This document shows positions 1 through 7,226 of a stretch of 18,384 bases of DNA, piece after piece. The notes under the pieces are model-generated. The model did not search any database. It had not been told where the DNA came from and saw only the letters and a program-made list of their open reading frames with translations. How positions within the stretch are numbered: position 1 is the first letter of the stretch; every line of letters starts with the position of its first letter. A program made the position numbers and the translations under genes. Source of the DNA: an uncultured Alphaproteobacteria bacterium (GTDB taxonomy: Bacteria > Pseudomonadota > Alphaproteobacteria > Reyranellales > Reyranellaceae); assembly GCA_903929895.1 (NCBI GenBank), contig CAIYWM010000238.1, positions 1 through 18,384 on the forward strand, given 5' to 3'.

Positions 1-3000
1 CGCCGTTCTCGACGTCGCGCAGGAAGATGTAGCTCCCCCAGTCGTCGCGCGTCGTGTCCTCGCGCCACCGGGTCACCGCCTGGGTGCCCCACTGACTGTA
101 GCCGGAGCCCGCCGCCGTCAGCATGACCGAATAGCGTCCGGTCGACAGGAGATGCACCGACGGGCTGGCGGCGTGCGGATTGCGCAGGCGCCGTACCAGC
201 GCCGGCTCCGCATCCCTTGCCAGCGCGCTGGCGCCGACTTCCTCGGCGCGCGGATGGGCGACCGCGACATCGCGCGGCGCCCGCTCCTGCAGCAGCAGCT
301 CCGTCGCCTGCACGCCCGGCTCAGCATGAAAACGTGACCGCATCACGCCGTCGAGCAAGGCGTTGGCAATGGCAACCACCGTCATGCCCTGGTGATGGGC
401 CATGTAGGCAAGCACGATCGCACGCGACTCGCCGTCCGGCAGACGCGAGGGCGTGAAATCGAGCGCCTCGTAGAAGCCGTAGCGGCCGCGCGCTCCGATG
501 GCGGCCAGCCGTCCGAAATTGGCGGCCGCCGCCGCGGGATCGACCATGGCGGCCAGGCCGGTCGCATAGGGCGCAATGACGAGGTTCTCGCTCAGGCCGC
601 GCTTGAAGCCGAGTCCGGGCACGCCGAAGTTCGAGTACTGGTAGGTCAATTCCTTGTCGCGCGCATTGTAGGCCGACTCCGATATCCCCCACGGCAGACC
701 GAGCTCGGTCGCGTACTGGATCTGCCGACGGACGATGAGACGGTTGGTCCTTTCGAGCAGACTGCCGAACGGCGCACGCATCACCAGCGACGGCATCAGA
801 TACTCGAACATCGATCCCGACCACGAGACCAGGGCCGCGCTGTGGGCGACCGGCGTCACCTCGCGGCCCAGCCGGAACCAGTGTCGCGCCGGAATGTCGC
901 CCGCCGCGATGGCGACGAAGCTCGCCAGTCGCGCTTCGGAGGCCAGAAGGTCGTAGCAATTGAGGTCGAGCCGGTCCTCGGAGACCAGGAAGCCGATCGA
1001 CAACAGTCGGCGGCTCTCATCGAACAGGAAGTCGAACTCCATGGCGCTCGCCATGGCCCGCGCGGATGTCTCGATCGTGAGCAGGCGACGGTCCAGATCG
1101 TCCCTCATCCGGTCGGCCCCGGCGTCGCGATGATGGCTGGCAATCGTGCGGTGAGCCGCCTCGATCCAGAACAGCATGTCGGCGCTCTCCGGATCGGCGC
1201 GCTCGCTCGCAAGCGTGCGTGCGAGATCGACGGCGGTTTCCGCCAGGGTCCGTGCCGCTTCGAGCCGGAGTGGCGCGTCGGACAGGGCCGCCGCGAGCTC
1301 GTCGAACGCCCGAACGAGCTCGGCCCGCGTGACGAGATGGGTGCGGCGGTCGTCGGACAGCGCCGTCAAGGCCTCGCGGGCGAGGTCGAGACTGTCGGAA
1401 GCACCGCGCGCGCCATCGGGCTGCACAGCGCCTCGTATGCGCCAGGCGCCACAGGCGTTGGCCAGCGCGATCAGATGTCCGGCGAGGTTGCCGCTGTCCA
1501 CGGTCGAGACGTAGCGCGGCTCGAGGGCACGCAGATCACTCGTGTCGTACCAGTTGAAAAAATGGCCGCGAAACCGTTGCAGCCTCTCCATCGTCGCGAG
1601 GGTGGCTTCAATACGCTCCACCGCCTCGGCGGTTCCGATCCAGCCGAACTCGCGGGCAGCGGCCGTCGACAGGAGCAGCAGACCGAGATTGGTCGGCGAT
1701 GTGCGATGCGCCACGACGGGAGTCGGCGCCTCCTGGAAGTTGTCCGGCGGCAGCATGTTGTCCGCCTCGGTCACGAACGTCTCGAAGAAGCGCCAGGTCT
1801 GGCGCGCAATGAGGCGGAGCGAGGCCGCCTCGGCGGGTTTGATCCGCAGGCTGCCGGCATCCCGGGGCGGGCGGCTCACCCAGTCGGCGACCGCGGGCGC
1901 CAGCAGCCAGGCCAGTACGAACGGGGCGGCCACCGGCACCGCCGCGGCGCCGGCCAGCCAGACCACGCCGGCGGCAACAAGCGCGACCACGACGCTTCCC
2001 GCCATCTTGCCGTAGAGGCCAGCCCACCCGGCCCGCACGCTTTGCTTGGATTGGGCGGCGGTGATCCATTCGAGGAGGCGGCGATGGCTGGCCACGAGCC
2101 GGAACAACGTCCGGCCGATCGCGTCGGCCATCAGCCAGGCATGGTGTCCCAGGAAGGTAACGAGCAGGGCGGTCTGCAAGGCGGCCGAGACGATGTCGCT
2201 CCACAGCGCATCGAGATGACTGCGGGTGGTGATCTTCGCATGTCGCGGGAACAGGGCCGCCACCGCCGGCAGAAGCGTGGGCAGCGCGACGACCAGCAGC
2301 ACGAAGCCCGTCCAGATCAGCGCGGCCGCGAGGGGCAATGTCCAACCCACCATCAGGGAGAGGACCGCCGCCGGCGCCGACAGCGTGCGACGGAGATTAT
2401 CGAACATCTTCCAGAAGCCGATGGCGGGCAGGAACTCCGCCCGCGCGCCGGGTCCCGTCGATTTCACGACTCCCAACATCCACGGCAGGAGCTGCCAATC
2501 GCCCCTCGCCCAGCGATGCTGGCGCGCCGCCGCCACGTCGTAACGCGCGGGAAACTCTTCGACGACCTCGATATCGGAGGCGAGGCCGGAACGCGCGAAG
2601 GTCCCTTCGAACAGGTCGTGGCTCAGCATCGTGCTGTCGGGAACGCGGCCCCGCAGCGACGCCTCGAACGCGTCGATGTCGTAGATGCCCTTGCCCGAAT
2701 AGGAGCCCTCTCCGAACAGGTCCTGATAGACGTCCGACACGGCCGACGCGTAGGGATCGATACCGCTGTTGTTGGAGAAGACGCGCTGGAACCTCGAGCC
2801 CTCGGCGCCGACCGGCAGCGACGGCGTGACGCGCGGCTGCAGCACGCCGTAGCCTTCGACCACGCGGCCCCGGGCCGCGTCGAACCGCGGCCGGTTCAGG
2901 GGATGGGCCATTTTGCCGACCAGGCGAACGATCGCGTCGCGCGGCAGGCGCGTATCGGAATCGAGTGTCACGACGTAGCGCACGTCCGTGGGCAGCGCCC

Positions 3001-4900
3001 GGCTGGCGCCCGGCGCGGCGACGAATGTCGTGTCCGCCGAGCCGCGCAGCAGTTGGTTGAATTCGTGCAGTTTGCCGCGCTTGCGCTCCCAGCCGATCCA
3101 GGCCCTTTGCGCCTCGTTCCACCCGCGCCGGCGATGAAGCAGGAAGAACCGATCGACGCCCTGTTCCCCTGGATAGCGGCGATTGAGCCGCGCGATGCCC
3201 TCGACCGCGGTCGCGAGCAGGCTCGCGTCCTGCGGCATCGATTCGGTGGGCGCGTCCGTCCAGTCCGACAGCAGGGCAAAATGAATCGCACCGGCCGGGT
3301 TGGAAAGATGGTGGACCTCGAGGCTCTCGATCAGCTCCTCGATCACCGCCTGCGTCGTCAGCAGGGTGGGAATTGCCACCACCGTCCGCAGATGCGCCGG
3401 CACGCCACTGCGCAGCTCAAGACTGGGCAGCAGCGTGGCGCCGAAGCCTCCGGTGATCAGCCGGTTGACCAGCAGGAGCGCCGCATCCACCGCGGGCAGC
3501 AGACCCGCGGCGGCCATCCCGAACAGCAGTGGACCCTGGAGCCCGAGCAGCGACAGACCCAGCAGCGGCAGCAGGAGCACGATGCCGGCCGTGACGGCAA
3601 CGCCCGCAACATAGCCCGCAAGGCCGGTCCGCAGGAGCCGCCGCCGCACGGTGAGGCCCCTGGTGCGGAAGCCGACCGACCGTTCGAACGCCCGTCGGCC
3701 GCTGCCGATCAGATGATAGCCCGGCTCGCGCCGCCGGTCGTCTCCGTCGTCGTCGACCGGGCAATGCCCCGCCACGGCGAGAGCGCGCCGGGCGATCTCC
3801 GGCTCGTCGAACGGCGTGCCACGGGCGATCTGCTCGACGGCGGTGCGATAGAGATTGCGGGTCGCAAAATCCATGTCGATGAAGACACCGCCGGTTCGCA
3901 GCACGTCATCGACCGGACTCACCTCCTCGAAGAGCTTCGCCCAATCGACGTCGGAGACCAGTCGCATGCTCGTGATGATGTTGCGGACCGTGACGTTGGT
4001 CGCGCCCTGCAGCTGATGCTCGCGCCGCACCAGCTCGTCGGCGCTCGTCCCCTCGCGCGCCAGCCGCTTCTCGAGCCAGCCCACCGCCGGCGTCGTTTCG
4101 GGATCCTGGTCACGCAGGCGATGGACGAGCTGAACGGCGAAACCTTCGGAGAAGCCTGCCCGGTCATAGGGTTCGAGAGCCGCGGGGTCCGCGGCGTGAT
4201 CCTTCAGTCCCAACAGGCGATCGGCGACGAGGTTGGCCTGCTCGCGCTCTGCGCGCCGGTTGACGATGCGGCTGGCCGAACGACGCAGGTTCTCGACCAG
4301 GACGATGCGGAGCGTGATCGCGACGGCCCATAGCTCGCCGATGGTCAGCGGTTGGACCAACTGGTACGCGCGCACGAAGCGGGTAAGCGTCTCGGGATCG
4401 AAGCGGCTGTCGGTGTGCGCCACGAAGGCCCATGCCAGGCCGAACACCCGCGGATACCCGGCCAGGGGCCCTTCGCTGAGCTTGGGAAGCTGACGATAGT
4501 AGCCGGGTGGCAAGTCGGTGCGGACCTCGCGGACCTGCTGCTCCACGAGATGGAAGTTGTCGAGGAGCCATTCCGCGGCCGGCGTGATCGTCCGGCCGGC
4601 ATCGACGGCCGCCGCAATCGAACGATAGGCCTCCAGCAGCACGCGTTCGTTGTCGCGCAGACGGACGACCAGCGACTTGCCGGCGGTCAACGCGGCGTGG
4701 ACAGGCTGGCTGGCTGCGAGGCTTTGGGCATGTTGCTCGAGCCTCTCGATGCCGAACAGCTCGCTGCGGATGGCGTCTTCGTCTTCCCGAATAGCAGGGG
4801 GCCGCGCGCGCCCGAAGGCGCGCCACGCGAACGATTTCAAGGAATTGAGGCCTTTCAGGCTAAGGCGTGCAAGCGACGAAAATTGGTCTCGCGCACGCAT
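1..4900 (-). CDS. ndvB: Cyclic beta-1,2-glucan synthase (NdvB/ChvB/Cgs), N-terminal part, cut by window edge
   Basis: The frame is open from an ATG at 4900 to the left edge, giving 1,633 codons of a family usually about 2,800 residues long. It is an inner-membrane enzyme that starts, elongates and cyclises periplasmic beta-1,2-glucan, which serves osmoadaptation and host interaction. Seen in order: a soluble N-terminal region; membrane segments at about 425-480; a GT84 glycosyltransferase core with DSD (D647, D649), HDLFEG (761-766) and RQHRWARGDWQ (793-803); more membrane segments at about 830-1010; a glycoamylase-like region from about 1060 containing AHHQGM near 1502; and the start of the GH94 phosphorylase-like module (GRYSVM, AGSGYSQWG, TRDDWGSYIFLRDV). 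This order matches the known organisation of Brucella Cgs. A strong GGAGGG lies 6 nt before the start. No frameshift was found in the stretches read. The rest of GH94 lies outside the window. Confidence 0.96.
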   Translation of the reverse strand, partial: MRARDQFSSLARLSLKGLNSLKSFAWRAFGRARPPAIREDEDAIRSELFGIERLEQHAQSLAASQPVHAALTAGKSLVVRLRDNERVLLEAYRSIAAAVDAGRTITPAAEWLLDNFHLVEQQVREVRTDLPPGYYRQLPKLSEGPLAGYPRVFGLAWAFVAHTDSRFDPETLTRFVRAYQLVQPLTIGELWAVAITLRIVLVENLRRSASRIVNRRAEREQANLVADRLLGLKDHAADPAALEPYDRAGFSEGFAVQLVHRLRDQDPETTPAVGWLEKRLAREGTSADELVRREHQLQGATNVTVRNIITSMRLVSDVDWAKLFEEVSPVDDVLRTGGVFIDMDFATRNLYRTAVEQIARGTPFDEPEIARRALAVAGHCPVDDDGDDRRREPGYHLIGSGRRAFERSVGFRTRGLTVRRRLLRTGLAGYVAGVAVTAGIVLLLPLLGLSLLGLQGPLLFGMAAAGLLPAVDAALLLVNRLITGGFGATLLPSLELRSGVPAHLRTVVAIPTLLTTQAVIEELIESLEVHHLSNPAGAIHFALLSDWTDAPTESMPQDASLLATAVEGIARLNRRYPGEQGVDRFFLLHRRRGWNEAQRAWIGWERKRGKLHEFNQLLRGSADTTFVAAPGASRALPTDVRYVVTLDSDTRLPRDAIVRLVGKMAHPLNRPRFDAARGRVVEGYGVLQPRVTPSLPVGAEGSRFQRVFSNNSGIDPYASAVSDVYQDLFGEGSYSGKGIYDIDAFEASLRGRVPDSTMLSHDLFEGTFARSGLASDIEVVEEFPARYDVAAARQHRWARGDWQLLPWMLGVVKSTGPGARAEFLPAIGFWKMFDNLRRTLSAPAAVLSLMVGWTLPLAAALIWTGFVLLVVALPTLLPAVAALFPRHAKITTRSHLDALWSDIVSAALQTALLVTFLGHHAWLMADAIGRTLFRLVASHRRLLEWITAAQSKQSVRAGWAGLYGKMAGSVVVALVAAGVVWLAGAAAVPVAAPFVLAWLLAPAVADWVSRPPRDAGSLRIKPAEAASLRLIARQTWRFFETFVTEADNMLPPDNFQEAPTPVVAHRTSPTNLGLLLLSTAAAREFGWIGTAEAVERIEATLATMERLQRFRGHFFNWYDTSDLRALEPRYVSTVDSGNLAGHLIALANACGAWRIRGAVQPDGARGASDSLDLAREALTALSDDRRTHLVTRAELVRAFDELAAALSDAPLRLEAARTLAETAVDLARTLASERADPESADMLFWIEAAHRTIASHHRDAGADRMRDDLDRRLLTIETSARAMASAMEFDFLFDESRRLLSIGFLVSEDRLDLNCYDLLASEARLASFVAIAAGDIPARHWFRLGREVTPVAHSAALVSWSGSMFEYLMPSLVMRAPFGSLLERTNRLIVRRQIQYATELGLPWGISESAYNARDKELTYQYSNFGVPGLGFKRGLSENLVIAPYATGLAAMVDPAAAAANFGRLAAIGARGRYGFYEALDFTPSRLPDGESRAIVLAYMAHHQGMTVVAIANALLDGVMRSRFHAEPGVQATELLLQERAPRDVAVAHPRAEEVGASALARDAEPALVRRLRNPHAASPSVHLLSTGRYSVMLTAAGSGYSQWGTQAVTRWREDTTRDDWGSYIFLRDVENG

Positions 4901-4983
4901 GAAGCGCCCTCCGGCAAGCAGGGCCGCTATGAATGATCTTCTAAAGCAAACGGCCAGCGGCGACGAATCGCGCCATCCGCGTC

Positions 4984-5008
4984 AACGCGAAACCTGCCCC
5001 ACGGTTCC
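4984..5008 (-). promoter_or_regulatory. Candidate EcfG-type (general stress sigma) promoter for the cyclic glucan synthase gene
   Basis: Read on the minus strand, GGAAC (5008-5004) is followed by exactly 16 nt and then CGTT (4987-4984). This matches the established alphaproteobacterial EcfG/SigT pattern GGAAC-N16/17-CGTT. It would place the transcript start about 75 nt before the ATG at 4900. Stress control of an osmoadaptation gene makes biological sense. The match is by eye only, and one such match by chance somewhere in the window is possible, although its position directly upstream of a gene favours function. Confidence 0.5.
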
Positions 5009-5068
5009 AGAGGACTATTGAAACTCTTTTTGCTATCGCTTTCCGGAGATCATCACGGGAGACCGATC

Positions 5069-5422
5069 ATGCTTCGCGTTGTCACCTTGGCCGCCGCCGC
5101 CCTCGCCGTCTCGGCCTTCCCCGCCCTGGCGCTCGACTGCCCCAAGCCGCAGCCGACGGCAAAGCCCGGGATCCTGAAGGAAACCCCGGCCCAGATGGCG
5201 GCCGTCGGCAAGCAGCTCGCCAGCGGCGACACCTTCAACGCCATCGCCTCGGCGACGGCCGATCTCCGTATCCGCTATCCCGGCGTCGAGAGCGCCGAAG
5301 TGGTGAACTATCTCGTCACCGCCTACTGCCCGGCCGTGGCCGCCGACAGCAAGCTGAGCGAAGCGCAGAAGAAGTCGGCCGTCGACGGCTTCGCCGCCCA
5401 GGTGATGCGCCAGGTCTACTAG
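5069..5422 (+). CDS. Small exported protein of unknown function
   Basis: The product is 117 residues. An N-terminal signal peptide (MLRVVTLAAAALAVSAFPALA, probably cleaved after ALA) precedes a mature domain of about 95 residues with two cysteines (C24 and C87) that could form a disulfide in the periplasm. The rest is mostly helix-forming and has no motif I recognise. An earlier in-frame codon at 5018 would add 17 residues in front of the signal peptide. The ATG at 5069 is preferred because GGGAGA lies about 6 nt before it and because the signal peptide then starts cleanly. The gene diverges from the glucan synthase and stands alone, with hairpins after its stop. No function is assigned, and no convincing sigma70 promoter was found upstream. 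Confidence 0.8.
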   Translation: MLRVVTLAAAALAVSAFPALALDCPKPQPTAKPGILKETPAQMAAVGKQLASGDTFNAIASATADLRIRYPGVESAEVVNYLVTAYCPAVAADSKLSEAQKKSAVDGFAAQVMRQVY

Positions 5423-5440
5423 GCTGAGCGAAGCTCAGCC
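5422..5440. terminator. Hairpin immediately after the small exported gene
   Basis: GGCTGAGC, a GAA loop and GCTCAGCC form a perfect 8-bp stem that begins at the last base of the TAG stop codon. No T-tract follows, so intrinsic termination is not certain. It lies in a gap between convergent genes, where a terminator or mRNA-end stabiliser is expected. Confidence 0.5.
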
Positions 5441-5456
5441 CCAGGAGCGGCAGGCC

Positions 5457-5476
5457 GCGGCTTGATTACAAGCCGC
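5457..5476. terminator. Second hairpin in the same convergent gap
   Basis: GCGGCTTG, an ATTA loop and CAAGCCGC form a perfect 8-bp stem between the small exported gene (plus) and the SDR gene (minus). With the hairpin at 5422-5440 it gives two independent stems in about 100 nt, suggesting a bidirectional terminator. There is no T-run on either strand. Confidence 0.5.
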
Positions 5477-5525
5477 TAAGCCTTAGGCAATGTCCGAGAG
5501 CGCCGAAGGAAGAGCGACCACCCGA

Positions 5526-6299
5526 CTAATGACGGGCCGCCTGCCCGCCATCGAGGGTCATGACCACGCCGCTGATGTAGCTGGCGCGGTCGGAAGCCAG
5601 GAACACGGCGAGGTCGGCGACCTCGTCCGGTTCGGCGGCGCGGCCGAACGGCATGTGCTTCGTCAGCTCCGCCCAACGCTCGGCATCGCCAAACTTCTTT
5701 TCGGCCTGTTCGCGCAACCGCGTCAGCATGCGGTCGGTGCGGGTGGCCGGCGGATTGATTCCCACCACGCGCACGCCGTGATCGACGCTCTTCGACCCCA
5801 CCGCGCGGGTGAAGGCCATGATACCGGCGTTGCCCATCGTGCCGGCGACGTAGTCGTAGTTGAAGCTCTCGCCGGCGAGGCCGATCACGTTCACGACCAC
5901 GCCCGCCTTGCGGGCGTACATCTTCTCCAGCATGGCGCGGGTGGCGTTCACATAGCCGAAAACCTTGAGGTCCCAGGCTTCGCGCCACCTGGGCTCGGTC
6001 ATGCCCAAGATGTCACCCTGCGGGATGGCGCCGGCATTGTTGACCAGGATGTCGGCATGGCCGACCGCCTCGACGACGCGGCGCGCGGTGTCGCCGTCCG
6101 AGAAATCGGCGGGGTGGATCTCGACCGGCACGTTGTGGCGGGCGCGGATCTTTTCCCGTGCCGCTTCCAGCGATTCCTTCGAACGCGAGGCGATGTGCAC
6201 CGTGCAGCCCTCGGCCGCGAAGCCCATGGCGCAGGCGAACCCGATGCCGCGGCTGCCGCCGGTGATGAGCACGGTCTTGCCCGTCAGCTTCATGTCCAT
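5526..6299 (-). CDS. Short-chain dehydrogenase/reductase family protein, atypical active site
   Basis: The product is 257 residues with a Rossmann fold. TGGSRGIG (13-20) is the NAD(P)-binding loop, NNAG (87-90) is the structural motif, and the protein ends in the usual FLASDRASYISG...DGG segment. The classical catalytic positions are not conserved: the Ser site reads VNVIG (136-140), and where YxxxK is expected the sequence is YDYVAGTMGN (148-157), which puts Gly at the Tyr position and Asn at the Lys position in an alignment by eye. It may therefore use other residues or bind rather than reduce its ligand. AGGGGG lies about 10 nt before the ATG at 6299; a second ATG lies two codons downstream. 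It is the last gene of a three-gene operon, 12 nt after the metallo-hydrolase. The substrate is unknown. Confidence 0.92.
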   Translation of the reverse strand: MDMKLTGKTVLITGGSRGIGFACAMGFAAEGCTVHIASRSKESLEAAREKIRARHNVPVEIHPADFSDGDTARRVVEAVGHADILVNNAGAIPQGDILGMTEPRWREAWDLKVFGYVNATRAMLEKMYARKAGVVVNVIGLAGESFNYDYVAGTMGNAGIMAFTRAVGSKSVDHGVRVVGINPPATRTDRMLTRLREQAEKKFGDAERWAELTKHMPFGRAAEPDEVADLAVFLASDRASYISGVVMTLDGGQAARH

Positions 6300-6311
6300 T
6301 GGTCGTTCCCC

Positions 6312-7202
6312 CTAGAGCCGGTAGACGCTGTCGATGGCGGCGCGTCCGTCCTCGGTCTTGACCCGTCCGTCCTTCACCATCTGGACGAGATGGGCCAGCA
6401 TCGAGCGGCCGGCCGCCGGATGCAGATGGACCGGCGTGTCGGCGTAGTTCTTGGCGACCATCTGCGGGACGGTCTGCGGACCGTCCTTGAGACGCGCGAT
6501 GATCTGCGCCTCGCGGCCCAGCCGATGATCGATATAGGCCTGCACGAACGGATTGGGATCGCGGATCTCGGCGCCGTGCGTGGGGAGGTAGAGGCTCTCG
6601 TCGCGCGGCAGCAGCTTGCGCAGCGAGGCGAAGTAGTCGGCCATGTTGCCGTCGGGCGGCGAAATCACCGCCGTCGACCAGCCCATGACATGGTCGCCCG
6701 AGAGCAACGCCTTGTCTTCCTTCACCGCGAAGCAGAGATGGTTGGAGATGTGGCCGGGCGTATGGACGGCCTCGACGTTCCAGCCATCGCCCTGGATCAC
6801 GTCGCCATCGTTCAGCTTCACGTCGGGGGCGAAGGAGAAATCGCCCTCCTGCTCGGCGGTCACGCCTTCAGGCGTCGGATGCGGCCCGTAGCTGTAGACC
6901 TTGGCGCCCGTCGCCTTGGCCAGCGCCGGCGTCGCCGGCACATGGTCGACATGGGTGTGCGTCACCAGGATATGCGTCACCGTCTCGCCGCGCAGCGCGC
7001 GCAGCACGGCGTCGATATGTTCCTGCTGGTCGGGACCGGGATCGACGACCGCGACGTTGCCGTGGCCGATGATATAGGTGCCGGTGCCCTTGAAGGTGAA
7101 GGGGTTCGGGTTGTTGGCGACGACCCGCCGGATCAGCGGCGTCACCTCCATCGCCGTGCCGTAGTCGAACTTGAAGTCCCTGATGAACGGAATGCCGGCC
7201 AT
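6312..7202 (-). CDS. MBL-fold metallo-hydrolase, LACTB2-like
   Basis: The product is 296 residues. The metallo-beta-lactamase fold is shown by THTHVDH (H82, H84, D86, H87), HTPGH (H147, H151), SGDH (D170) and THG (H209), a full set of ligands for two metal ions. The C-terminal part, from about 225, resembles the winged-helix BLACT_WH extension of LACTB2-like proteins (LGREAQIIARL, then AGRSMLAHLVQMVKDGRV). Members hydrolyse esters, thioesters or nucleic acids, so the substrate cannot be read from sequence. There is no signal peptide, so it is probably cytoplasmic. GAGAGG lies 5-6 nt before the ATG. It is the middle gene of an operon, 24 nt after the beta-propeller gene and 12 nt before the SDR gene, opposite a CoA-transferase, so a thioester or lactone substrate is a reasonable guess. 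Confidence 0.93.
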   Translation of the reverse strand: MAGIPFIRDFKFDYGTAMEVTPLIRRVVANNPNPFTFKGTGTYIIGHGNVAVVDPGPDQQEHIDAVLRALRGETVTHILVTHTHVDHVPATPALAKATGAKVYSYGPHPTPEGVTAEQEGDFSFAPDVKLNDGDVIQGDGWNVEAVHTPGHISNHLCFAVKEDKALLSGDHVMGWSTAVISPPDGNMADYFASLRKLLPRDESLYLPTHGAEIRDPNPFVQAYIDHRLGREAQIIARLKDGPQTVPQMVAKNYADTPVHLHPAAGRSMLAHLVQMVKDGRVKTEDGRAAIDSVYRL

Positions 7203-7226
7203 GTCAGCCTCTCTGGAGTGCGCCGA

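Noticed and set aside
392..4333. A 1,313-codon open frame on the plus strand
   Set aside because: It lies wholly antisense to the cyclic glucan synthase gene, is very rich in Arg, Gly, Gln and His, and shows no domain. It is a codon-bias shadow in GC-rich DNA.
5424..5434. CTGAGCGAAGC shared by the hairpin after 5422 and the palindrome at 13789-13817
   Set aside because: Eleven bases are too few to show common origin, and the hairpin at 5422-5440 is fully explained by its own symmetry.
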